NCBI GenBank assembly: GCA_026936325.1 | Contig: JAPTHN010000003.1 | Span: forward strand, 46,915,511 to 46,979,510 | Length of the DNA stretch: 64,000 bases | Direction: 5' to 3' | DNA from: Platynereis dumerilii | Taxonomy: Eukaryota; Annelida; Polychaeta; Phyllodocida; Nereididae | In this document: piece after piece, positions 11,035 through 21,900 of the stretch | How the letters are laid out: each line of letters opens with the position of its first letter | Position numbering within the stretch: position 1 is the first letter of the stretch | Notes under the pieces: model-generated | What the model was told of the DNA's origin: nothing | The model's database searches: none | What the model saw: the letters and a program-made list of their open reading frames with translations, nothing else | Program-made: the position numbers and the translations under genes

Positions 11035-11630
11035 GATCAGCAGAGTCAAAACTGGAAGAAACACTAAGATGAACATCATATCACTAACTTTGACTAAACT
11101 ACTTTGTTCTGTTTCAGATACATGCAAAACACAGTGTAGCTTAAATTCATCCAACCTGTTACTAACCGCATCAATAAAATTCTGATGTTCTTCACAATTT
11201 AGCCATAAATTTGTTCAAATCAGGTTCAAGAACTTCTATGATGTAGTAGCTCAGTATATTTGCAAAGTTTGCTAACCGATCATATATCATGCTCTTGACA
11301 TCATCACTTGCTCTTGCGAATCTGTTAATCTGACGAACGGCATGTCTATGTCGTTCTTGTTAGTGTGAAAGGACTGTATTGCAGACTCGTAAGTTTGTTG
11401 AACTTCACTGTAATATTCTTCGAAAGCCTTTACAAATTATTGGCCTATTTAGTCTTACTTTTTTTTTTGTAAAGCAAGAAAAGAGATGCAGACTTCCTTG
11501 TAGGTCTAGGGATTTCCTCTAGGTGGCTCAAGTGCATTCCCAGTATTTGTCTCCTCTGGTGTAGAAGTCTTTCCTGTTCTTCTATGCCAAACGCAGGGGC
11601 TTGGTTATGTTTCTCTGAAAAAAACTGCTA
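11035..11630 (-). pseudogene. Broken gene-like stretch of unknown family (copy in R2)
   Basis: The partner of 8430-9040 and the better preserved of the two. In minus-strand order it has IEEQERLLHQRRQILGMHLS and EEIPRPTRKSASLFLLYKK, followed by AAAGTAAGA which could be a splice donor. Then come FEEYYSEVQQTYESAIQSF, HRHAVRQINRFARASDDVKS and MIYDRLANFANILSYYIIEV to a stop, then in another frame DEFKLHCVLHVSETEQSSLV. The look is helical. No family is assigned. Confidence 0.4.
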
Positions 11631-11715
11631 AAAATCCATTCTGACAGTGAAAGATGTGTTCAACAAATAAATTTATATTAACTTTCATTGACCTTCCAGC
11701 AGGCTTGCATCTTCA

Positions 11716-12075
11716 TGATGCCTATCTTGCTTCAAAATTTGATTAAAAAATAGTCAAAGTGATGTTTTGCCATGGATTGGGTCAATGCTTAACATCCTCA
11801 ACCAAGCATGAATTTTCATCCTAAGGTTTAAAGACATGTCAGGTCATATAGGATATAGGATGATGTCCTAGGGACGATATTTGAGCCCGGTATTTCAGGT
11901 ATGTGGGATACAAATTTAATGGCTGCCAGTTTTCTTTGCTGCACTATGTATCCAACCCGAGGCCAGTACAATTTCAACAAGAGCAGGTACTGGCTTCACA
12001 TCCCCCATGCCCTGCACAATCTACATCAACCTCAACAACAGTAGTGCATTCCCACAGTTTTCATGAATGTGTAGT
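11716..12075. other. No feature seen
   Basis: Single-copy-looking sequence between repeat R2 and the ORF1-only element. Its last 25 bases before the insertion (12064-12088) reappear inside another LINE at 16696-16720. Confidence 0.4.
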
Positions 12076-12088
12076 TCCATGAGCACCA

Positions 12089-14457
12089 GCCCCCGCAGGT
12101 CTCGGGCCTCCTCGTGGCGGTGGGTGGTAACGCTAAGGTGAAGCCCTCTATCCTTAGTGGCCAACACGAGACAGTGCACTTGCACACGTCTCCCCGACGG
12201 AAATGGGGCAACCTGTTTGCCGTGGGTTGCGACCCGTGTCGGAGGATGAAGGGGTCCTGGTAGTTGAGTTGGGTGGGCCTAAGTTGGTCCCTCCCATACA
12301 ATACACTACTTTGGCCTGGATTTCTCCTAGACGGGAGGCTGGATTGGCCCGGTCCATCAATCGGCTTGTCATGTTGTCACTAGGACTTCGGTCCTATTTG
12401 GCCATGGCTGATGGGTCAATCAAAGAAGGTTCTGACCAAGTCTACATGCTGGCCATGTTTTAAATATGATTGCAGCTGTATCTCTTACCAAGCCTTCTAC
12501 GAGTATATCCCCCATGTATCCCTGGACTAGGGTACTGGGCGCAGCCCTACCCATATAGTCCCCCTTGTTGGGCTCCTTGGTGGGTGGGGAGCATGGGGGA
12601 TGAACATCACAAATTCCTATGGCATACTCTCTTCCTAATTCACAGTCTCGACTAAAACGGCAGCGGTCATCCTCGGATGACTGTATCGACCCAGAACTGC
12701 TAAATCGACAAACGACAACACGAAAGTCGGAGTACCGACACAGGTACATAGTGTTCAAACCAACTAACAGGCTATCTCCTTTCGCCATCTACAAGACCAT
12801 ACTTCAAGAAGTCGGCGAACCTGCAGAGACAACCTTACAGAGAGATGGAACCGTCCTATTTAAGACCAGAAACGACGACCAGACTCGGAAACTCCTTAGG
12901 CTGAAAGATGTTGCAGGTACACAGGCAATAATCAAACCTCATCGGACCTTGAATACTTCCAAGGGAGTGGTGTTCTCCTCCCTTAGCTATTTAGACTCGG
13001 ACGACGATTTACAAGAATGGTTTGAAACTTTTACTGATGTCATTCATTTTCATAGAATCCCACAGAGGGATAATCGGGAGCTTCTTATCTTGACTTTTTC
13101 AGACACGACTCTTCCAGAGAGTGTCAAAGTTATATGGGAGCAATGTAAGGTACGACCATACATCCCCAATCCAAGAAGATGCTATAAATGTCAACGTTTC
13201 GGTCATCTGAGCAAATGGTGCCGACGACAAGAAGTTTGTGGACATTGTGGATCCGAGGACCACGTTCAATCAAAGGAACAACCTTGCTCATCCCCTCCTC
13301 TTTGTGTCAACTGTAAGGAGGATCATCCCTCTTACAGCAAAACTTGTAGACAGTGGACTAAGGAAAAAGAGATCCTCACATTGAAGGCAACCCACGCGAT
13401 ATCTTTTCCGGAGGCTAGAAGGATCGTGGACCAACATGCAGGAATTCCCAGCTATGCCGACATGGCAGGATATCCACAACCTCAACACCATGCGACACCA
13501 AGACGAAGGTTACAACTCGAAGAACGCAGCATCAACAGAATACACCAACAACACACAAAGAACATCGAAGACAACAACAGACATTCGGGAGGAACAAATG
13601 GAACAACCACGCCAAAGACAACAAACACCACAAAACAGCCTGATTCCCAGCCAGACCTTGAAGAACAAATCCCAACAGCTGGCATCACAACTCCTCCTGA
13701 GGAAGAAATGGAAGTACTTCAGACTGAAACAGACACTGAAGAGGAACAGGAAGACTCGGATGATGGCAGGAACACGACACCCGGCAACCAGTCCATGGAA
13801 GCAGAACAAGATGAAGAGGAAGAAAATTCAGCAGCTCAAGGAGATCTACAGGAAAAAGAAAAGGAAGAGGGCCTAGAGGAAGAAGAAGACGATCCAGAAA
13901 ACAAAGGACAGGACGGAGTGGACGAAATGGAAAAAAAGGAAACAAACCCTCAGGATGGAGGAACAGACAGTCTTGAAAAAGACAACCCAATCACTCACAG
14001 AGCCTATCTCTTCCACCTCCTACTTGCAGAAGTACCACCTGAACACATTCAAACATACCGACTAAAGATTATAGACCATTACCTAGACTCAGCAGTTTCA
14101 CATCTTCAAATGTCCGGCTTCGGCAATGTGTCTAGGAAGCTGACTGAGCGAACAAAACAAAAGCTGTACTCCTGGCAAGAAGATACACACACAACCAAAA
14201 AAGAAATACACAGTTTAGTCACCAAGTACACCCCCACTGACGAATTCTATGGAATCCTCATTTTACTGGTCATTCATGGCCTTTTGTCTGTTGCTCTGAA
14301 ATTGGTAAAAAAACAACGGACGACGGAAACCACGACACAAAAAAGAAATAACTAAGTAGCAAAAGAACAGAACTATAAAGACACTTAGTACAAACCAAGT
14401 ATGTCTCTAAATAGCCCACACAGGTGCTGATGAGACGTAAAACACTAACTCACTCAC
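12089..14457 (+). mobile_element. ORF1-only LINE relative (half-LINE), complete with target duplications
   Basis: It starts with the GCCCCCGCAGGTCTCGGGCC head shared by the LINEs here. It has a 5' UTR of about 530 bp, one long intact ORF1 (12619-14355) and 45 bp later the tail GTCTCTAAATAGCCCACACA with GAGACGT and (ACTC)n. There is no endonuclease or reverse transcriptase between ORF1 and tail. TCCATGAGCACCA lies on both sides (12076-12088 and 14458-14470), so this 2,369-bp unit was inserted as such and was not cut down afterwards. It must have borrowed a reverse transcriptase. Confidence 0.9.
12619..14355 (+). CDS. LINE ORF1 protein (Gag-like, three zinc knuckles, hydrophobic C-terminal segment)
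   Basis: The 578-residue frame is uninterrupted. Residues about 38-185 form an RRM-like region of the I/Jockey ORF1 type (YRHRYIVFKPTNRLSPF onward). Residues 188-243 hold three CCHC-like knuckles (CYKCQRFGHLSKWC, CGHCGSEDH..., CVNCKEDHPSYSKTC), which would bind the element's RNA. A Q/T/N-rich linker and a strongly acidic E/D block (about 355-455) follow. The C-terminal domain (about 465-578) has no counterpart in the ORF1 proteins at 17.2 or 62.3 kb. It contains a 21-residue hydrophobic run near 543-563 (FYGILILLVIHGLLSVALKLV, here quoted only as FYGILILLVI...LKLV) followed by basic residues, a possible membrane or packing segment. ATG at 12619 is chosen because the upstream ATG near 12597 meets an early stop. 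No ORF2 follows. Confidence 0.85.
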   Translation: MAYSLPNSQSRLKRQRSSSDDCIDPELLNRQTTTRKSEYRHRYIVFKPTNRLSPFAIYKTILQEVGEPAETTLQRDGTVLFKTRNDDQTRKLLRLKDVAGTQAIIKPHRTLNTSKGVVFSSLSYLDSDDDLQEWFETFTDVIHFHRIPQRDNRELLILTFSDTTLPESVKVIWEQCKVRPYIPNPRRCYKCQRFGHLSKWCRRQEVCGHCGSEDHVQSKEQPCSSPPLCVNCKEDHPSYSKTCRQWTKEKEILTLKATHAISFPEARRIVDQHAGIPSYADMAGYPQPQHHATPRRRLQLEERSINRIHQQHTKNIEDNNRHSGGTNGTTTPKTTNTTKQPDSQPDLEEQIPTAGITTPPEEEMEVLQTETDTEEEQEDSDDGRNTTPGNQSMEAEQDEEEENSAAQGDLQEKEKEEGLEEEEDDPENKGQDGVDEMEKKETNPQDGGTDSLEKDNPITHRAYLFHLLLAEVPPEHIQTYRLKIIDHYLDSAVSHLQMSGFGNVSRKLTERTKQKLYSWQEDTHTTKKEIHSLVTKYTPTDEFYGILILLVIHGLLSVALKLVKKQRTTETTTQKRNN

Positions 14458-14612
14458 TCCATGAGCACCACTAGGGGCACAATAGTGCAAACCTGCATGT
14501 GGCGACACCTATGAATGGCCTGGCTTACCAAATTTAGAAATGGTGGCAGTCCCAGCCATGCTCACAAGGATAGCTGGGAAATAAGTTAGCTTCCTACATT
14601 TGTGTGATTTTT

Positions 14613-15570
14613 ACCTTCAGCGAACGAAGTTCGAAGAAGGTATTGTTATCACTTTGGTAAAATGTTGTCCGTCCGCCGGGCGGGCGGCGGGCGGATAGAT
14701 AGTTTCCGGGCCAGAACTCGGGCCCTATTGCATGTACATAGATAAAATTTGGTACACATATAGCCCATATGGTCTGGTTGTGCCTTTTGATGGTCTGATT
14801 GATGGATAATCCATACTTTTTGAAATATTAAACAAAAAGATAAAAAATTATTTTGTTCGTTTCCGGATCAGGACTCGGTCACTATCGCATGTACATGGAT
14901 GAAATTTGGTACACATATAGCCTATGTGGTCCAATTGTGCCTTTTGATGGTCTGATTGATGGGTATTCTATAGTTTTTGAAATATTGAGAAAAAATAATA
15001 AAAACCTTTTTTTTTTCATTTCTGGCCCAAAACTTGCCCAGTATTGCAAGTACATGGATGACATTTCATACACATATCACCTTTATGATGCTGTTGTGCA
15101 TTTTGATGGTGTGATTCATGGTCATTCTATACTTTTTGAAATATTGACAAAGTATATTGCAAATTATAATTTTTGGTTTCTGGTCCAAAACTTAGCCTCT
15201 CTTGGATGTACCTTGACAAAAATTCATTCACATATTGACTATAAAGATCTAACACTGGTCTCATTGATAGGTAGTTTTAACACTTTTCAAATATTTAGAA
15301 AAAATTTGAAAAATATAAATTAATATACTTATTGGTTTTCGACCCACAGCTCATAACCTATTCCCTGTACATGTATGAAACTGCAACATAATATGTGTAA
15401 ATTTGTCTAGTTCAGCCTTTCCATGGTTTTACATACCCTAACAGGCAGGCGGGCAGATGGTAGGGCAGCGGGTATATAGATAATTTCAGGCCAAGATTTG
15501 GCCACGATTGCATTATACCAATTTTGTCAACATCGCTTTTATGACTTTTCAGATGTCTTTCGCTGAAGGT
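14613..15570. mobile_element. Element with short inverted ends and about 155-bp internal tandem repeats
   Basis: It begins ACCTTCAGCGAA and ends TTCGCTGAAGGT. Inside, four to five degenerate units of about 155-165 bp follow one another near 14700, 14862, 15025, 15182 and 15335. They are recognised by CATGTACATGGATGAAATTT, ACACATATAGCC, TTTTGATGGTCTGATTGATG and TTTTTGAAATATT. One frame stays open for 156 codons across them (14853-15323), but this reflects the repeat and not a known protein. No target duplication could be fixed. Confidence 0.65.
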
Positions 15571-16630
15571 TTGCTGCTGCGCAGCCTATGTTTAAAATTG
15601 TAGATTTGGCAAGTTAATGGAGTTATAAGAACCTGTGGAAACCATGACATGGAGACTGAAACCATATCCTCCATACCATAGCATGGGGGATAATAATTAA
15701 CATGTGGGGACTGGGGTTCACTTTCTTAGTAAAGATTTTTATCCACCATGTGACCGTTTGTAGAGCAAAGAATATGTGCAGCCATTTGTGTCTCACATGC
15801 CTCAAATATCGTTCTTTATGACCCCGTATGTTTTCTTCTCAGCGGATGAGTATCCTTGCTTCCACAAGCAGTTCGTTCGTCACAGTTTGTGGATGTTTAG
15901 AATTGACCCAATGGTAAAACATCGGACATTTCACTTACTTAAAGGCAGTGCTGTATGCAAGGAATTTCTAATAGTATCAGAAGCATTTCAAACTAATGGA
16001 GAATCTTGGCGACTGCCCAGGAAATTACACGGAAAAAAAAACTGATCACCTGCTACAGAAATACAATGTATGACACATTTGCTTTGGCAACTCATCAGAA
16101 GCAGCAGGTGTGCATGCGGCTATCAATGACACCAAATTGAATGAAACCTCTTAGCCACAACTGAATGCTTTTGGCCAAATTGACATCCAACACCCGGAAA
16201 TGAGATGCAGAGGAAGCAAAGGTGCATTTGGTATCATGTGTTCTACAGGTTGTTGAATTAGAAAAAGGAAATGTGGTTTGAAATCTCATTAAATTTGACA
16301 ATATTGAAAGTATTTCGTTGAACTGATCCTAAATAGAAGTATTTCGTTGAACTGTTCCTAACTTTGTAGCTATCCATAAAATTCCTTTGAATTTAAACAC
16401 TGTAAGATAATACTCCTTTCTGAAATCGATTGTCCTCAAAAGACATTTGGACCTATAGCGTTAAACCTGGCAAAGGTAGTGACTTTGGTCTACCGCTGTT
16501 TTAAAGATTGTACCAGAAAGATCTCCTTAATCAGGACTGGCTTTTGAATTAGCCGCATACCTCACACTTCGGGATTTAAAAAAACTGTGTGTCGATTGCA
16601 GCTTGCAGTGACTCACAACAAGTTTACTAT
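15571..16630. other. No gene; old dispersed repeat (about 15715-16270)
   Basis: Parts resemble two other places: TTCACTTTCTTAGTAAAGATTTTTA and TGGTAAAACATCGGACATTT match 36.42-36.58 kb, and GGCCAAATTGACATCCA with CCGGAAATGAGA matches 58.49-58.54 kb. This suggests an ancient, unnamed repeat family. No reading frame of note. Confidence 0.4.
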
Positions 16631-17244
16631 ACTTGAAAATAAAAAGCCCCCGCAGGTCTCGGGCCTCCTCGTGGCGGTGGGTGGTAACACAAGAGTGAAT
16701 GTGTAGTTCCATGAGCACCAGCCCCCGCAGGTCTCGGGCCTCCTCGTGGCGGTGGGTGGTAACGCTAAGGTGAAGCCCTCTATCTCTTGTGGCCAACACG
16801 AGACAGTGCGCAAGCACACGTCTCCCCGACGGAAATGGGGCAACCTGTTTGCCGTGGGTTGCGACCCGTGTTGGAGGATGAAGGGGTCCTGGTAGTTGAG
16901 TCGGTTGGGACTAAGTTGGTCCCTCCCATACAATACACTGCTTTGGCCTGGATTTCTCCCAGACGGGAGGCTGGATTGGCCCGGTCCAGTCAATCGGCTT
17001 GTCATGTTGTCATTAGGACTTTGGTCCTATTTGGCCATGGCTGATGGGTCAATCAAAGAAGGGTAGAAACCGGATATTTGCCTGCCATGGTTATTTTCTC
17101 ATGATTGAGGCTGTATTGCAGGCCTAGCCTTTAGAGAGTATATCCTTCATGTATTCCTGGGACTAGGGTACTGGGCTCTGCCCTACCCGACTTAGTCTCC
17201 CCGTGTTGGGCTCTGTGGTGGGTGGGGACCATGAAGGATGAAGA

Positions 17245-18903
17245 ATGGAAATCTGTATGGATTTTTTCAACCATAACCTATCTCAAGGACTTTTTGACTG
17301 TGAACCTGAACCTTGGCCAAGGTATATAGTGCTAAAAGGCAAGGACGAGGCATTCCAACAGATGTCATCAACGATACGGGCGAAAGCCCTTCTTCAGGCA
17401 ATAGGCAAACCAGAGGATGTAAGACGATTCCCTGGTTCCCTCTTGATTAAATGCAGGGATAGAGAGCAATCTCAACGACTACTGGACATGGAACAACTAC
17501 ATATTGCAAAGGTGGAAGTGGCTCCACATGAAAAGTTAAACTCAATCCAAGGAGTGATACATTCATTTGATAGCCACGAGAACACTAATGCGGAGCTCCT
17601 CGACTGGTTCGAGTTCCGCAAAATTCCGGTTGTCTCCATTTACAGAATGTCGCAAAGAACAACAAAAGATGGCTCGATAGTAGAGACTCTTTGTCTCACC
17701 TTTAAGGGAAACCGGCTACCGGAAGCTGTAGAAATTGGATTTGAATTCTGTAGGGTGCGCCCCTACATCCAAAATCCACGGCGCTGTTACCGATGCCAGA
17801 AATATGGTCACATTACCAAGACATGTAAAAGCAGAGTGGAGGTATGTGCCAACTGTGGAGGCTCGGATCACACCCATACTAAGGATGCTCCGTGTGGTCT
17901 CCCTCCAAGATGTGTCAACTGCAAGGGAAACCACTCATCGTTCAACAAGTCATGTCCTAAATGGACCTACGAGAAACAAGTCCTTGAGATCAAGGCAACC
18001 TCAAATGTCTCATTTCCTGAGGCTAGACGAATAGCACAATCCCGATATGGAGCTCAAAGTTATGCTCAGGCCGCTGGTGAAGAGAATGCAGAACTACCAA
18101 CGGGATCACAGTTGTCCCATGGATCTTCCATTCACCGCCAAGCTGGACCCAGTTCATTTCCTCGCACAACGCCAAGATTAAGAGTAGACCTGGATCCAGA
18201 TTTCAGCTACTCAAAACATTCTCTGACAAATAAAGACACAAACAAATCCAATTCACAAGAACATGATGACAAATTCCTTAATCTTTTTGAACACGCACAT
18301 ATGAATGAACTTCATAACGTGCACGAAAGACACTTGACACAAAATCGAGAGAAAACAGACAAAAATCAACAAAAGGACCTGCAGAACAAACCGACAAAAA
18401 GGAAATCTGATGACAGAAATTCTGACGAGAGAGCCCCAACGAAGATTCAAGTGACAGAGGTCGAATCTGACCTAAATTCCTCTTTTGAAACGGTTGACTC
18501 CCAGCCATCAGATGAAGAAAACCCAATGGAACTGCAAACACCTCCTACAGTTCCCGAGGTAGTTAAGGCCGATGCTGGTTCTCCCACCAAGGTGGACAAA
18601 CCAACTGACAACACCTCCCAGACCCCATCTGCTGCTCCAACAGGTCGAAAGCAGGGTCAGGGAGGTCAACCAGACAAAACAAAAAACCCTACACAGGACA
18701 AACTGCAACGCAGAACCCCGACAACTCAAACACATCACCAAAATAAAAGTCCCGACTCAAAGAACACGAGTCAAACACATCCAAAAAGTACAAAAATACC
18801 TGGCCCACCAAACACAAATATGGGGGGAAAATCTACTAACACCAATCAAATTCTGAAACGTGACAAACATAAAGTCACGAATAGAGTCCCGTTAATAAGA
18901 TAA
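17245..18903 (+). CDS. LINE ORF1 protein (Gag-like RNA-binding)
   Basis: An intact 552-residue frame opens with ATG and ends with TAA at 18901-18903, five bases before ORF2. An RRM-like region occupies about residues 24-175 (RYIVLKGKDEAFQQ to FEFCRVRPYIQNP). Three CCHC-like knuckles start at residue 181 (CYRCQKYGHITKTC, CANCGGSDHTHTKDAPC, CVNCKGNHSSFNKSC). The long C-terminal half is rich in S, T, K, Q, N and P and is probably disordered. ORF1 proteins of this type coat the element RNA in cytoplasmic particles. The paralogue at 62308 is clearly related but lacks about 92 N-terminal residues. The tight spacing to ORF2 suggests reinitiation on a bicistronic mRNA, which is an inference. Confidence 0.88.
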   Translation: MEICMDFFNHNLSQGLFDCEPEPWPRYIVLKGKDEAFQQMSSTIRAKALLQAIGKPEDVRRFPGSLLIKCRDREQSQRLLDMEQLHIAKVEVAPHEKLNSIQGVIHSFDSHENTNAELLDWFEFRKIPVVSIYRMSQRTTKDGSIVETLCLTFKGNRLPEAVEIGFEFCRVRPYIQNPRRCYRCQKYGHITKTCKSRVEVCANCGGSDHTHTKDAPCGLPPRCVNCKGNHSSFNKSCPKWTYEKQVLEIKATSNVSFPEARRIAQSRYGAQSYAQAAGEENAELPTGSQLSHGSSIHRQAGPSSFPRTTPRLRVDLDPDFSYSKHSLTNKDTNKSNSQEHDDKFLNLFEHAHMNELHNVHERHLTQNREKTDKNQQKDLQNKPTKRKSDDRNSDERAPTKIQVTEVESDLNSSFETVDSQPSDEENPMELQTPPTVPEVVKADAGSPTKVDKPTDNTSQTPSAAPTGRKQGQGGQPDKTKNPTQDKLQRRTPTTQTHHQNKSPDSKNTSQTHPKSTKIPGPPNTNMGGKSTNTNQILKRDKHKVTNRVPLIR

Positions 18904-18908
18904 CATCT

Positions 18909-21900
18909 ATGACTGAACAAACTCATTCCATGGACAACATAGTTCAGTGGAATTGCAGAGGTTTAAGAGAAAATTTTGATGAAATAAAAATATTGACATC
19001 TGAGCATAGGGCCAGCATCCTATGTCTCCAGGAGACTTACTTAAAACCATCCGACAACATTACTATCAGAAATTATCATATGGGCCATTCCATGCCAAAT
19101 GGACCAATGTCTCCCACATCATGGCTTCGGATTTTAATGAAATTATTACACAAGCTACATGTACATGTTTAATGAAGCTGTGCAAAATATTTTCCCTGTA
19201 TTCCAAGTATTTTGAATTTGACAGCATTTTCAAAATTAAGGTCTGCAAACTAAAATTTCTGTTTTCCGCTTGTCAAGTCATTTCAAAAAGCTGCTGAAGC
19301 TACGTTTTTCAAGATATTGTAATAAAATTGTACACAGATCAAGCTCAGATATATAAAATGCTGCTGGACGAAGCTAGTACAGATGATGCTTTCCATCTGT
19401 TCGCACCAGCCTGTTAAATTCGGTTCATTTTTGCGAAATTTGGGTAAATTGTGGGTTTTTGGAATTTTTTCACTCAGAAACCAAGCTTTCAATAAACCTG
19501 AAACTTTGCATGAATTTAGGCGGTATCGAGCGCTAATGGTACGGATTTATTAATATTTCTAACTCCAATACTTTTTATGTACATGAAGAAAATCTCAGGA
19601 CGATTCCTAAAATTGACTTATTTTAAGTGCAAAAATGGCCATGTGAGACAGGTGATAGAAACTTGAAATTTATTTTCTAAGCAGTTTATGAGATCATCTT
19701 GTATTTCTGCAAAAATGGTAGAGGTGTTATTTTTCATTTTTCTGGAATTAATTTTTATAATTTCGAAGAAAAGCCTTATTTATGCTATATATCGTGTGTA
19801 GGAGCCTCCCAAGACCAGGTGGAACCTTTGATAAAGAGCTGAATTTATTTCTGAAAGTACCCCAGATGGACGAATTTTAAAATTCCAAACTTTAAAGAGT
19901 TATATTGGTTTCTCACAAAAGGAAATAGTAAAAAAAATTATGTTGAGTGAATTTTTGCAAATAAGTTCAAAATTGACAATATGGGACTGTTGTGACAGAT
20001 TGTGTAAATTAGATTAGTTGAAACAGTTGCCTTTTAATGATGTTAAATATGAGAAGGTATCTTCGGTTATCAATATGTTAAAAAAATATCACAATACGAT
20101 GAAAAATATGTAAAATTCATGTGCAGTGACATTAATTTCAGTTTTGGAAATAACAATTAGTGACAGATGACCAGAATTTAGCAAATGTGGCTTTATAATT
20201 ATTAAGTATGTGGGTATATATACTCCAGGGACCCCATGATGGGTACAAAGTAATGCATTCCGTTGTTGTCTGGGAATCTGACATGATTTCACATGAAAAG
20301 AACTGGACAAAAAAAAAAATTCCTGGTGATTCTAAATAAAACTGATTTGTGATGTTCAGAAGGCAATTTGAAGCACTTTAAAAAAAAATTGCACTTTATT
20401 TTGAATTCCACCTGCTCTTGGAAGGCTCCTACATGGTGTAAATAAGGCTTTTCTCCAAATTTCTAAAAATTATTTCCATAAAAATGAAAAATAACACCTC
20501 CACCATTTTTTCAGAAATACAAGATGATCCCATAAACTGCTTAAAAAATAAATTTCAAATTTCTATCACCTGTCCCACATGGCCATTTTTGCACTTGAAA
20601 TGAGTCAATTTTAGGAATCGTCCTGAGATTTTCTTCATGTGCATAAAAAGTATTGGTGTTAGAAATATGAATAAATTCGTACAATTAGCACTCGATACTG
20701 CCTCAATTCATGCAAAGTTTCAGGTTTATTGAAAGCTTGGTTTCTGAGTGAAAAAATTCCAAAAACCCACAATTTACCCAAATTTAGCAAAAATGAACCA
20801 ATTTTAACAGGCTGGTGCGAACAGATGGAAAGCATCATCTACATTATATTCAGCGTATATTATGCTCTATATCTCACCATGATATATGAGTAGTTTTGTG
20901 GCGATATCTTGAAAAATGAAGCTTCAGCAGCCTTTTTCAAATATATCAAAGGATGAAAAATCAATTTTATCGTGAAAGCCCAACATTTTCAAAATGCTGT
21001 CAGAAGCAAAATGTGTGGAATATGTCCGAAATATTTCGCATGTGCTCATTATACATATACATGTATATCAAGTTAAAATTTCATCAAAATCGGAAAACAT
21101 GATGTGGGAAAATTTCTTGATTTTGGTCCATTTGGCATGGAATGGCCCATATGTATAACTCATATGGAGACATTGTCCATGATAGGGCAATAGGTGGTTC
21201 TGCCATTCTGGTCAGGCAGGGCATAATACATACTTGCCTTAATCTGACCACCACTTTGCAGGCAACTGCCGTCCGCCTAACGTTACGTAGAACGATTACC
21301 GTGTGCTCCCTTTACTTGTCACCGAGTTCCCGGGTGACCCTACAAGATCTAAATAACCTATTTGACCAATTACCTGCCCCCTCCATTATTCTTGGAGATT
21401 TTAATGGTCACAGCCCTTTATGGGGTAGTGCAGACCTGAATAGTAGAGGTGAACTGATAGAGGACTTTATAAATGGAAATAATCTTTGTGTCTACAATGA
21501 TGGGTCAGATACATTTCTACATTCAGGACATGGCACTTACTCTGCTATTGACCTAAGTATAAGTGACCCAAATTTGTTTTTAGATTTTGAATGGAAAGTA
21601 CTAGAGGATACACATGGAAGTGATCATTTCCCAATCCTATTGAAATCGTTAGATGTTGGTCCTAACTCCGGTTTATCAAGGTGGAAATTCAATAAAGCAG
21701 ACTGGAATCTCTTCTCAGAACTCTGCAACAAAAATATTACCCAACAGAAATATGCAGATTCCGATTCCCCTGTAGACCATTTCACAAAAGATATTATAGA
21801 CATAGCAAATAAAGCGATACCGAAATCTCAAGCCAATCCTCACCATAGCCCTAAACCTTGGTTTGACACAGAGGTCAAAGAGGCTATCAAAGCCCGCAAA

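Larger units (their letters stand above)
9463..11715. repeat. Composite repeat R, copy R2
   Basis: This is the counterpart of R1. It lacks the hAT element (intact target 10006-10013). It has lost most of the first inverted SINE pair (GCAATCGC is joined to ATAAGGTTTTCC near 9826) and gained a 57-bp LINE tail (10549-10605). The second inverted SINE pair is at about 10126-10435. Confidence 0.85.

Noticed and set aside
13436-13990. Overlapping frames inside the ORF1 of the ORF1-only element
   Set aside because: Low-complexity acidic coding keeps other frames open; no independent protein features.
12619-14355. Viral or LTR-element gag gene
   Set aside because: The head and tail shared with LINEs, the (ACTC)n end and the target duplications identify a LINE-type ORF1; no LTRs are present.
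14853-15323. 156-codon open reading frame as a gene
   Set aside because: It follows tandem 155-bp units and shows repeated residues only because the DNA repeats.
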